From Sipunculus nudus (Eukaryota; Annelida; Sipuncula; Golfingiida; Sipunculidae): a stretch of DNA of 64,000 nucleotides. The position numbers were made by a program, and so were the translations under genes. The notes under the pieces were generated by a model. It had not been told where the DNA came from, ran no database searches, and saw nothing but the letters and a program-made list of their open reading frames with translations. This document shows, piece by piece, positions 52,401 through 59,985 of this stretch; position 1 is the first letter of the stretch, and each line of letters starts with the position of its first letter. The stretch covers positions 55,679,676-55,743,675 of the forward strand of contig CM049311.1 in assembly GCA_026874595.1 (NCBI GenBank). Direction: 5' to 3'.

Positions 52401-53620
52401 GGGCAAGAAGACGGTGGAGTAGAGCTCCTCGAGTTCCGGGGAAAACTTGATCGGCCGTAGCTTGTACATCATTAGCAGCATCTGTACGGAGTTAATCACC
52501 ATGAAGCTGAAGTTCCAGGAGAAGATGTAGGGAGCACAGATCGCTACCCAGGCCCATGTCGACAGCAAAAGGAACCCTGCATGAAATCAACACTCGTCTT
52601 AATTTCTTTTCATCATTATCAAATGAGAACACATGAACAAAGTGTTACCTGCTTTTTCCACTCTCTTGTTAAATATACATCAGACACTGAAATGCCTTAG
52701 TTATTATTCCTTTAAAAATTATACCGAGCTTAAAATGCTTGCCTCTTATACAAAATGAAATTGCATTTTGTTTTTTAATTCATACTATATATACTAAAGT
52801 GGGTAACTTTTAAAGAAAGGTTCCCATCATTTAATGAAACAGTATTCCAAGGGAAAGCACGTTTTCTTCTGTTCACTTGGAAATACTTTACTTACAATAC
52901 CAACTGGGAAGTACCTGAGCTGAAAGTGCATTACATTTAATACATGACTGAATGAATCAAAACTCCAAATTTAAAATTTTTTTTAAAAATCCAATTATAT
53001 CTAAAATACTTTATTGGCCTCAATCAACATTAAAGTATTCATTATTTAAAGATTTATCAATCAAATTACAATCTTATCCCAGGAAACATGTTTCTAACAT
53101 GTTACTTTTATTCCCACCATTATGTCTGTGTGAAGTTAAAGTCTGAAATTGTTACCTTTTTAAAAAAATAAAAATTTTGTGAATGCTTACTTACCTTTAA
53201 TTAAAGGCAAAGTAGATAGATAAATTGTTACATATCAGTAGCAAAGTTTAATTACACACACAAAAAAAAACAAATATGTATAATTATTTACTAACATTGT
53301 GACAGGTATCTTTCTGTTTGGCCTGAGTTACTTTTATACTTAATGTCTTTATATAAGTAAGATGACTGTGCAAATAAGGGGTCCTCACCCAGGACCAGCA
53401 TACTGTGTAAGAACAACGTCCCGTAGACATTGTTCGGTGCCAGGTATGCCAGCAAGAGCGATGCATGAGCCAGCTGGAACAGCATGTGATTAGATGGAGT
53501 CCAGTTGCCATGGCAACCCGCTTTTCCTGTTCCTTGTGTTCCTGGGAAGCCTGGTAATATGGAGCTCATGCTGAGTGTCACATTCAGCAAGTGTCCTCCC
53601 GCCTCCGTAACATTCAGCAT
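32657..53620 (-). CDS. bves: Popeye domain-containing protein (POPDC/BVES-like), seven coding exons
   Basis: Joined exons (53620-53389, 52576-52387, 39643-39521, 38661-38556, 37379-37227, 33281-33155, 32763-32657) give 1038 nt, a 345-residue protein, close to the roughly 360 residues of vertebrate POPDC proteins. Seen: an N-terminal segment with three N-glycosylation sequons (NVT, NVT, NWT), three hydrophobic segments (about residues 50-66, 67-95 and 96-121), the RPIKFSPELEELY linker, then the cytosolic Popeye domain to about residue 268. The phosphate-binding-cassette signature is present as FLDSPE (200-205) and FQVS (216-219), followed by IIGRDITNKLY near 255-265. The C-terminal tail is acidic (EDPDPEEEADAYEE). 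Family knowledge: POPDC proteins bind cAMP and act at the plasma membrane of muscle and other cells, modulating ion channels and trafficking. Splice phases agree at every junction. The start is uncertain: an upstream in-frame ATG (53704) and an acceptor-like site (53657) both exist, so a further 5' exon is possible. Confidence 0.93.
33155..33281 (-). CDS. bves: POPDC coding exon 6 (C-terminal tail)
   Basis: Acceptor tctctatag|C, donor GAAGCAG|GTTAGT, phase 0 to phase 1. Encodes LRDIHGSRLDIRLPSIS followed by a Ser-rich and acidic stretch (EDPDPEEEA). The RLDIRLPS motif resembles the post-Popeye segment of some POPDC proteins. The tail beyond is poorly conserved in the family. Confidence 0.85.
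33469..36043. mobile_element. hAT-type non-autonomous element in POPDC intron 5, with nested family B copy
   Basis: Left end CAGATATGGGGTAATT and right end, reverse-complemented, CAGACATGGGGTGATT form terminal inverted repeats. They are flanked by an exact 8-bp duplication CTCCTGAT (33461-33468 and 36044-36051). An 8-bp target duplication with CAG...CTG ends is the hAT hallmark. Subterminal regions are rich in GTAATCAATTAC-like motifs on both sides. There is no transposase. Without the nested B element it would be about 0.9 kb. Confidence 0.85.
34031..35687 (+). mobile_element. family B element nested in the hAT-type element (copy B2)
   Basis: 5' module ACAAGTGACTCAAGGGTCAT with CACTCAGCTTAC; about four core units (blocks GGTGGCACCACCAGTCTGCA at 34328, then about 34660, 34998 and 35335), a short GGACAGACAGCCGGATGG tract (35608) and stem-loop 35652-35682. 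Confidence 0.8.
36052..37226. other. POPDC intron 5, unique part
   Basis: AT-rich intronic sequence between the hAT-type element and exon 5. No repeat family or regulatory motif recognised. Confidence 0.5.
37227..37379 (-). CDS. bves: POPDC coding exon 5 (end of Popeye domain)
   Basis: Acceptor ttccatgtag|GTG, donor GACAAG|GTTTGT; exactly 51 codons, phase 0 at both ends. Encodes VSVVAVTPCYCIYWQRQALDY... and ends with IIGRDITNKLYVLNDK, nearly identical to the IGKDITNKLYSLND end of the Popeye domain in vertebrate proteins. Confidence 0.95.
37411..37443. repeat. (AT)n microsatellite in POPDC intron 4
   Basis: Uninterrupted AT repeat, about 30 nt upstream (in gene direction) of the exon 5 acceptor at 37380. 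Confidence 0.95.
37444..38555. other. POPDC intron 4, unique part
   Basis: No repeat family or conserved block was recognised in this intronic stretch. Confidence 0.5.
38556..38661 (-). CDS. bves: POPDC coding exon 4 (phosphate-binding cassette)
   Basis: Acceptor ttttgacag|T, donor TTCCAG|GTGGGG (phase 0). Encodes residues 183-217, including the signature FLDSPEF and terminal FQ. In the family the DSPE and FQVT motifs flank the cAMP phosphate-binding cassette; both are intact here, so binding is likely retained. The frame reads on for 12 codons past the donor to a stop, but only splicing at 38556 restores the conserved FQV continuation in exon 5. Confidence 0.95.
38681..38810. repeat. 65-bp tandem duplication in POPDC intron 3
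   Basis: Two near-identical copies (starting 38681 and 38746) that begin AACTCCTAA and contain GCCATGACCCATATTCGGAG. They lie just upstream, in gene direction, of the exon 4 acceptor. Confidence 0.9.
39521..39643 (-). CDS. bves: POPDC coding exon 3 (Popeye domain)
   Basis: Acceptor ccaattag|G, donor GGAAC|GTAAGT (consensus), phase 2 to phase 2. Encodes residues 142-181 (NQYKKLVGAEYSTIV, then LHQGEPYARQSVTKTDRLGM). This matches the GQ-x-YA-x5-DDRL region of vertebrate POPDC proteins, the start of the cyclic-nucleotide-binding fold. Confidence 0.93.
39965..40625 (+). mobile_element. degenerate family D element in POPDC intron 2 (copy D2)
   Basis: Begins inside a D unit (GAGTGATTTTAACCCAAGGC at 39980) and has core palindrome variants at about 40037, 40164 and 40315. 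It ends with the D 3' region (CACATGTGACCCAATCATAA) and decayed versions of the (GGC)n tract and terminal hairpin (GTACCTGTAAACTCAATAAT). The start of the element is missing. Confidence 0.75.
40655..41196. mobile_element. MITE bounded by ~40-bp imperfect terminal inverted repeats
   Basis: Left end TATAGTCCATTTCATC, then GTCCACCTGTTTTTTG; right end reverse-complements to TATAGTCCATTTCACC, then GTCCACCTGTTTTTTG. Length about 542 nt, no ORF related to transposases. A TA/TATA target is possible, but the duplication cannot be separated from the ends. Superfamily not assigned. Confidence 0.7.
41760..42200. other. possible decayed pogo-like fragment in POPDC intron 2
   Basis: Contains TCGATATAACGGAAAACTCGAG-type sequence (41848-41870) and blocks resembling the interior of the pogo-like element at 18792 (GATTAATACATGACCGG against AATTAATACCGG). 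No termini are visible, so this is tentative. Confidence 0.3.
42206..42524 (+). repeat. 40-bp satellite array, left part (eight units)
   Basis: Units start every 40 nt (42206, 42246, 42286, 42326, 42366, 42406, 42446, 42486) and contain TATGTTTAGCCAAACAACTA. They are identical except one C-to-T change. The array is interrupted by element C1 and resumes at 44482. Confidence 0.97.
42525..44481 (+). mobile_element. family C element inserted into the 40-bp satellite (copy C1)
   Basis: 5' end AACTAGATATTTCTTGG with hairpin GGCACC-GCA-GGTGCC and then GTATCGCCAGAC. There are five core units of about 330 bp, each with GGTGGCGCCACC or a variant (42820, 43151, 43476, 43812, 44136). A (GCG)n tract (44411-44435) and terminal hairpin GTATCTCCAGAC-TAT-GTCTGGCGATAC (44455-44481) follow. 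The 5' GTATCGCCAGAC is an exact inverted repeat of the 3' GTCTGGCGATAC. Layout parallels family D. No coding capacity. Confidence 0.88.
44482..44577 (+). repeat. 40-bp satellite array, right part
   Basis: Two full units and one partial continue the array after C1. The first has G-to-A changes relative to the left-hand units. Confidence 0.93.
45792..47082 (+). mobile_element. probable solo LTR inside copy A4
   Basis: 1291 nt, starting TGTCACAAAG and ending CCTTGACA (TG...CA ends, 5-bp TGTCA/TGACA inverted repeat), flanked by a 5-bp duplication ACGTG (45787-45791 and 47083-47087). A TATA-like ATTTATATATATCC (46938) and an AATAAATTTATT poly(A)-type signal (46967) lie near the right end, as in U3-R-U5 order. 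No internal retrotransposon domain is present, hence solo. It contains a 73-bp tandem duplication. Orientation is inferred from the TATA-to-AATAAA order. Confidence 0.75.
46475..46620. repeat. 73-bp tandem duplication within the solo LTR
   Basis: Two copies beginning AGTATAACCTGTGTAAAGC (46475) and AGTATAACTTGTGTAAAGC (46548), otherwise practically identical. Confidence 0.95.
48107..50362 (+). mobile_element. serial family A insertions (copies A5 and A6) nested in A4
   Basis: A5 begins at 48107 (ACAAGGGACCTATGGGTCAC) and follows the A 5' half until 48719. There a third 5' module starts (ACAAAGGACCCATGGGTC, A6). Sequence 48780-49600 is unmatched and includes a poly-G tract (49499-49511). A-type core resumes at about 49610 and runs to GGACGG repeats and a stem-loop ending 50362. 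The 3' half of A5 is not found. Confidence 0.65.
50584..52365 (+). mobile_element. F/E-family element ending 21 nt from POPDC exon 2 (copy 3)
   Basis: F part: three units of about 130 bp with GGTGGCGCAACC-like motifs (50593, 50724, 50853), then TGAACTCTTGACCTG repeats (51020-51260). E part from 51266, homologous to 266-1382, with GGTGGCGCCACC at 51880. It ends with a short ACGACGCATGACAC tract and AAGCTCACAGGTTCACTAAAAA-like sequence at 52340-52365. The next 21 nt are native intron and then exon 2. Confidence 0.75.
52387..52576 (-). CDS. bves: POPDC coding exon 2 (membrane segments 2-3 and start of Popeye domain)
   Basis: Acceptor catgcag|GG; encodes FLLLSTWAWVAIC, the third membrane segment YIFSWNFSFMVINSVQMLLM and the highly conserved linker LRPIKFSPELEELY. 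I place the donor at ACAAG|GTCACT (phase 2), because only this joins in frame with exon 3 and gives PLQVTR-NQYKKL, which aligns with the PL-V-x3-(F/Y)-(R/K)2-L pattern of the family. The alternative CAG|GTCACA, 8 nt upstream, would break the frame. Confidence 0.93.
52577..53388. other. POPDC intron 1
   Basis: AT-rich intron of 812 nt with GT-AG ends. No repeat family recognised. Confidence 0.8.
53389..53620 (-). CDS. bves: POPDC coding exon 1 (N-terminus, first membrane segments)
   Basis: Residues 1-77 plus one base. ATG at 53620 opens a stretch with sequons NVT, NVT and NWT, as expected for the glycosylated extracellular N-terminus of the family, followed by hydrophobic LAHASLLLAYLAP and YGTLFLHSMLVLG. 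The donor is CCTGG|GTGAGG (GT at 53388-53387), phase 1. The frame stays open upstream to ATG 53704. A good acceptor (tcctccag at 53667-53657) suggests this may be an internal exon that starts at 53656. Confidence 0.88.
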
Positions 53621-53704
53621 GATGGGATGGCGCCTGGGGTCAGCCTCAGCTGCATTCTGGAGGATGACACAACATGAATATGACACCCTGTGACAGCCCA
53701 GCAA

Positions 53705-54556
53705 GCCAGCTAAATGTCACACTGAATAGCAGACTCACTCCCAACCCACTGCTGCTACTATTTTTATCCTTAAAAGATTACTTCACTGTCTTGTGTATAC
53801 ACAAAAGAACTACACAAACAAATACCAGTTAAGTTCAAAGTCAAGAAGAATTAAATCATACAACCTGTGCATCTCAATGATTAAACATTTTTCCTGAATT
53901 AAATTCTTGGTTTTAAAATTACATTCACTTTTCAATGTAGTAATATTTTGACTCTGTGATGATGTGCAGTTATGTGAATATTAATTAAAGATATATAAAA
54001 AAGGACAACAAAATGTTCCAAGTTCTTGACATATATCATATGACAGGTATAGATGCATTTTAATTAAATGTTTATATTCTTAATATCCTGAGGTAAAAAC
54101 ATTGAAAATGTTTTACTAATCTTTTAACTTGAAATACGGGGCATAGTTTTATGCAGCTGACATACAGATATCACTAGTCCTTATTATTTTCAAAGTGAAT
54201 TTTTTCTAAACACATATTTAAACATATGAGGAATTTTAAATAAATTTTATTCTAACCTTAGTTATTCTGTATATGAGTCTGTATCACAATAATTAATATG
54301 CCAAATTAACCAAATATGTCCTCCTGTGAGACCCCTTGTCCTTTTTTTGTTTTGAAGCACATCTCTCAGATTAAACAGTTTTGTACAGTGTACTCTGCTG
54401 TCTGGTTGTTTTCAAGCAGATATCCTAGGTGAAGCAGTTTGTATAGTGCACCTACAGGGCCTACAAGTACTTAGATAAATAAGTGAATTAGTTTATGACT
54501 ATGATTTCTTCATCACCTTGTTAAACCTCCAGGTAAAAATGAAAGTTAACATCTAA
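53705..54556. other. upstream flank of POPDC exon 1, nothing recognised
   Basis: AT-rich sequence without a clear promoter, CpG-rich stretch or repeat family. It could be a 5' intron if an upstream non-coding exon exists. Confidence 0.4.
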
Positions 54557-56166
54557 CTAGATATTTCTTGGCACCGCAGGTGCCATAGTATCCCCAGACA
54601 ATTAATCCCCCCCCCCTTTAAGAATAGGCCCCCCATCTTCAGCAACAATTAATATCAGACCACACTCATAGAAAAGGTCATTCTCATAGAAAAGGTCATG
54701 ATCCAAATTTCAATATACATCATCCCCTAACCCATGTCTATGTATATGCAAGAAATCTGTCCATTAGTTTTTTGACTTATAATGCTGACAATACTGTTAA
54801 GTGGCAATGATGGGGTATTAAAAGGCACAAAAACAAGTAAAAGAATAACAGGTGGCACCACCTGTTTCCCGTACATGACAACACTATCCAAGATCTTCGT
54901 TCAAGTTGATTTTTGGACCAATCAATGCATCCCTTATTGAGAAATTAATGATTTTGTGTGATTTCCACCATATATGGCAATATTCAAGGTCAAGGCCACT
55001 CATTGGAAAGGTCATGACCCCTATTCAAATAAACATTATCCTATAACCCATATCCATGTATATGCATAATATGAAAGAAATTTGTCCATTAGTTTTTGAC
55101 TTATAATGCTCACAGTACTGATAAATGGCAATGATGGGGTATTAAGTGGCACAAAACAAGTAAAAGAATAACAGGTGGCGCCATCTGTTTCCGGTATATG
55201 ACAATACTTTCCAAGATCTTCGAACATGTTGATTTTTGGACCAATGCATGCATCCCTTATTGAGATATTAATGATTTTGTGTAATTTTCACCATAAATGG
55301 CAATATTCAAGGTCAAGGCCACTCTAATAGGAAAGGTCATGACCCCAATTTATATATACATCATCCCATAACCCATGTCTATGTATATGCATAATATGAA
55401 AGAAATCTGTCCATTAGTTTTTGACTTATAATGCTCACAGGTTATAAATGTACTGTTAAGAGGCAATGATGGGGTATTAAACGGCACGAAAACAAGTAAA
55501 AGAATAACAGGTGGCGCCACCTGTTTCCGGTACATGACATTACTATCCAAGATCTTCGGTCAAGTTGATTTTTGGACCAATGCATGCATCCCTTTTTGAG
55601 AAATTAATGATTTTGTGTGATTTTCACCATATATGGCAATATTCAAGGTCAAGGCCACTCTCATAGGAAAGGTCATGACCCCAATTTAAATAAACATCAT
55701 CCCATAACCCATATCTATGTATTTGCATAATATGAAAGAAATCTGTCCATTAGTTTTTGACTTATAATGCTCACAGTACTGTCAAGTAGCTATTTTGGGG
55801 ATATTAAACGGCATGAAAACAAGTAAAGAATAATAGGTGGCGCCACCAGTTTCTGGAACATGACAACCCTATCATTGATCTTCGATCAACTTGATTTTGG
55901 GATCAATCCATGCAAGTTTTCTTGAGATATTTAAGAATTAGTGTGATTTTCCCCAAAATTGAACCTATTCAAGATCAAGGTCACTCTCCTAGTTGAGGTC
56001 ATGACCTCATTTTAAATAGGCGTCGTCCTCTCACCCATATCTATATATATACCAAGTTTGGTAAAGATCCGTGAAATAATTTTTGAGTTATTGTGTCCAA
56101 AAGAAATCTCTGCGGCGGTGCAACTGTGCCTAAACCATAGTATCTCCAGACTATGTCTGGCGATAC
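54557..56166 (+). mobile_element. family C element (copy C2)
   Basis: Same termini as C1: AACTAGATATTTCTTGG plus hairpin GGCACC-GCA-GGTGCC, and 3' hairpin ending GTCTGGCGATAC at 56166. Four core units of about 325-335 bp, with palindromes at about 54851, 55174, 55509 and 55836. The trinucleotide tract has shrunk to TGCGGCGGTG, against about eight GCG in C1. Highly similar to C1 throughout. Confidence 0.88.
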
Positions 56167-57193
56167 AATAAATCTAAATAGTCATGTGTCAGTGATGCTG
56201 GAAATCTCTTTTAGACACTCAGTTCTGGGTATCTGAGCATCCAATCAGATGCACAAATTTCTGGATGTAGGACTGACAGCAAGTCACTAACACTGCTGAT
56301 TACATCTAACAAATCAGTAGAAAACTGATTATTTCATTCACTTTGAATTTGCATGCTTTTGCATAACCAGAATACCAACAATTGCTAATGAGAGCTCTAA
56401 GAACAACGAACAATGTATATGGGTGGAAACAAAAACCAAGTACAGAATGTCTGTACTCACATGGATGTGAAGCACATATACATCTATATCCAAATGCCCA
56501 CACCGGTAGTTCAAACCATAAACTTGAACTGGAGATGCATGTAGTACAGTGCCCTTTGCAAGTCTCATAACAGCAGTCATGTAGAAATGTATATAACTAC
56601 ATGCTGCAAGGCATTACCTGTATAACAAGAAATCCTTACCAACAGTACAGGGGCAAACTTGACCTAAATAGATGTGTGAACTTTAGCAAGAATTTGCTGT
56701 TATACATCTGTCCTGAACAATGTTAATGGCATACCTTTTTTTTTAATTCCTTTTTAGATAATCCTCTCACAAGGGTTAAACTAAAAGTGTTGACAAATAT
56801 TCATAAAAATGTAGATACTGAAATTGATACCGCCATCTGGTGCAGCAGTTAAGACCATCAAGATCATAAATATACCTGTGACTTTGAAAACAGGTCAAGG
56901 CCAGCTTTGAATCTGTCCAAGATTTAGTGTGGTATACATCTGCCCTGAAGAAATGAATGACAAGTGTTTAATTTTTTTTTCAACATTGTTAACAGACAGA
57001 CCCGGGACAGATGGAGGACAGATTCCTGACTGGCCTTTAACGTGTAGAACTCTGGTGATCAATGGTTTATGACAAGTATCTTAAACACTTAAATATGAAT
57101 GATCAGAGTGAACAAGTGCAGACAGATCAATCCTAATCCATGACAGACCTCAATGCCTTCACACACCACCGAACCCGGCATAACAGATCTAAA
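56167..57193. other. no recognisable feature
   Basis: AT-rich sequence with overlapping short ORFs on both strands (56306-56580) and no family signature. A short GACAGACCCGGGACAGATGG stretch near 56994 may be a remnant of a pearl-type microsatellite. Confidence 0.45.
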
Positions 57194-58690
57194 CTAGGGA
57201 CCCATGGGTCTCCATGCTCAGCTGCATTTGTCTATAAGGATATATGTTTATGAGGTTTTCCAAAATATTGGTCCTGTGATCAGTTTGAAGCCAACCTGTC
57301 TACCCAAACTGGAGTTATCATCCATAAACTAATTTGTGAATGGATGGGCCCTGTGACCTTAACCTTTGACCTTATGACCCAAAATCAAAAGGAAACATCC
57401 CCTATTGGCAGGTGCACCACATGCTGATGATGGAAGGATTGAGATGAAAAGTTTGGCTTAAAATGCATCCACAATCTTTCTAAAGTAGTGGGTCCTGTGA
57501 CTTTGACCTTTGATCTCATGACCCCAGAATCAACAGTTCTTACTTTAGTGGTGGGCCATATATAAGTCAAGTTTGAAACCAATATTTCAAACTAAACGGG
57601 TGTTATCATCTGGAAACTAATATGTGGATTGATGGCCCCCATGACCTTGACCTTGTGACCCAAAAATCCATCAGCTACTTCCAATATTGGCAGGTGAGCA
57701 ACATCTGGAAGATAGAATGTTTGGGACAGAAAGTTTGGCAAAAAATGCATCAACAATCTTTTTAAAGAAGTGGGTCCTGTGACCTTGACCTTTCGCCTTA
57801 TAACCCCAAAATCAAAAGTGTTCTTACATTATTGGTGCGTCATATATAAGTCAAAATTGAAACCAATATGTCAATCCAAACTGGAGTTATCATCCAGAAA
57901 CAAATATGTGGACAGATGGGCCCCTGTGATGATGACTTTTGACCTTGTAACCCCCAAATCAATCAGTTTCTTCCCCTATTGGCAGCTCAGCTATATGTGC
58001 AAGATGGAAGGTTTTGGATTAAAAGTTTGGCTTAAAATGCATCCACAATCTTTCTAAATAAGTGGGTCCTGTGACCTTGACCTTTGACCTCATGGCCCAA
58101 AAATTGAACAGAATCTTCCCCTATTGGCAGGTTAGCAAATCTTGAAGATGGAAGGTTTGGGATGAAAAGTTTGGCTTCAAATGCATATGCATTCTTTTTA
58201 AAGAAATGAGTCCTGTGACCTTGACCTTTGACTGTTGGACCCCAAAATCCACACTGTTCTTACACTAGTGGTGAGTCATATATAAGTTCAGTTTGAAACC
58301 AATATGTCAAACTAAACTGGAGTTATCATCTGGAAACTAATTGGTGAACAGATGGCCCTTGTGACCTTGACCTTTGACCATGTGACCCCAAATTCATTTA
58401 TGCTCTCCCCATACTGGCAAGTCAGTTACATGTGCAAAACTAAAAGTTTGGGATGAAAAGCTTCGCTTAAAATGCAGCCATAATCTTTTTAAAAAAGTGA
58501 GTCTTGTGACCTTGACCTCTGACCTCATGACCCCAAAATCATATAGGTTCTTGCTTTAGGCCATATGTAAGTCAAGTTTGAAATCTATGTGTTAATACAA
58601 CCTGGAGTTATCATCTGGAAACAAATTTGTGTGGATGGACGGATGGACAGACAGACAGACAAAGAGCTAGACAGACAGGGTGATAACTAT
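57194..58690 (+). mobile_element. family G element with ~145-bp TGACCTTTGACC core units (copy G1)
   Basis: 5' module CTAGGGACCCATGGGTC then ATGCTCAGCTGCATTTGTC; about nine units with CCTGTGACCTTGACCTTTG or a variant (near 57349, 57490, 57640, 57776, 57921, 58067, 58213, 58360 and 58505), followed by a GGAC/ACAG tract (58632-58678). The canonical AGCTCAG stem-loop is not seen at the 3' end. No coding capacity. Confidence 0.8.
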
Positions 58691-58788
58691 ATGGCATCCA
58701 CTTGTGATCAATAAATACAACAGGTTTTGGGACACTAGATGTAATTACAGCTGAGAAACTGACATGATTGATGTCATTTTGTAGTAAA

Positions 58789-59985
58789 ACAAGTGACCCA
58801 GGGGTCATGACGCTCAGCTGACCAGGAAGACATTGACAAAAGTAATTTTATCATCTGAATGTCAAATTTGAATGAAATACTTTTTCCAAACTTGACCTTT
58901 TGTATAAAATCATCCAATATTCATCGGGGTACTATGGAGCTCTGTAGCATGAAGGATATGGGTAACAGACACCTATTTTCAAGGTTTACAAGATGACTTT
59001 TCAGGGGTCTCCCAGCATGTCAAAAAATAAAATTCTAGGTCCAGTTATTATGATTTGTGCCCTGTTAACAAATCCAAATGTTTATTCTGGGGGGTATTTC
59101 AAAGCCGCATAGGATGAAGGATATGGGTAACAGAGATGTAATTTCAGGTGCACAAGGAGACTTTTCAGGGGCCTCCCAGCTTATCAAGAAAGGAGATTCT
59201 AAGTCAAGTCATTATAATTTGTGCTCTGTTAACAGATGACCAAATCTTTATTCTGGGGAGTACTTCGGAGCCCCAGAGCATGAAGGATATGGGTAACAGG
59301 GACCTTATTTCGGGTTTCCATGTAGACCTTTTATGGGCTTCCCTGGAGGTGAGGACAGAAGATTCTAGGTCCAGTCATTATGATTTGTGCCCTGTTAATA
59401 TATGACCAAATCTTTATTCTGGGGGGTACTTCAGAGCCCCATAGCTCACAGAATATGGGTAACAGGGACCTTATTTCGGGTTTCCATGTAGACCTTTTAT
59501 GGGCTTCCCTGGAGGTGAGGACAGAAGATTCTAGGTCCAGTCATTATGATTTGTGCCCTGTTTACAGATGACCAAATGTTTAAAGATCACAAAAGTAAAG
59601 AAAAAAAATCGTAAAAAATAAAAAAAAATAGGTGGCGCCACCAATCTCCAGAAATTGATGAAACACTCCATGATCAATATCCATGCAAAGAATCATGGTG
59701 ATTAATGCATTAGTTGTTCAGATACTTGAGCTTTTGTATTAAATTTTGCATTATTCTGGGGGGTACTTCAGAACCCCATAGCTCAAAGAATATAGGTCAC
59801 AGTGACCTAATTTCAGGTTTACAAGGAGAATTTCCATAGACCTCCCAGGATTTCAAGTAAGAAGATTCCCGGTCTAGCGGTTACGATTTGTGCCCTGTTA
59901 ACAGACATAGACGCCTGGATGGCCGAACGGACGACGGACAAAAGGTGATCCCTAAAGCTCAGATGACTTTCAGTCAGCTGAGCTA
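58789..59985 (+). mobile_element. family B element (copy B3)
   Basis: 5' module ACAAGTGACCCAGGGGTC then CGCTCAGCTGACC. Core units include two successive, nearly identical repeats of about 178 bp (59216-59575, both with ATGGGCTTCCCTGGAGGTGA), and GGTGGCGCCACC at 59631. A short GGACGACGGAC tract and a stem-loop (59955-59984) end it. Confidence 0.8.

Noticed and set aside
53505-53693. Plus-strand ORF opposite POPDC exon 1
   Set aside because: It is the antisense shadow of the conserved coding exon.
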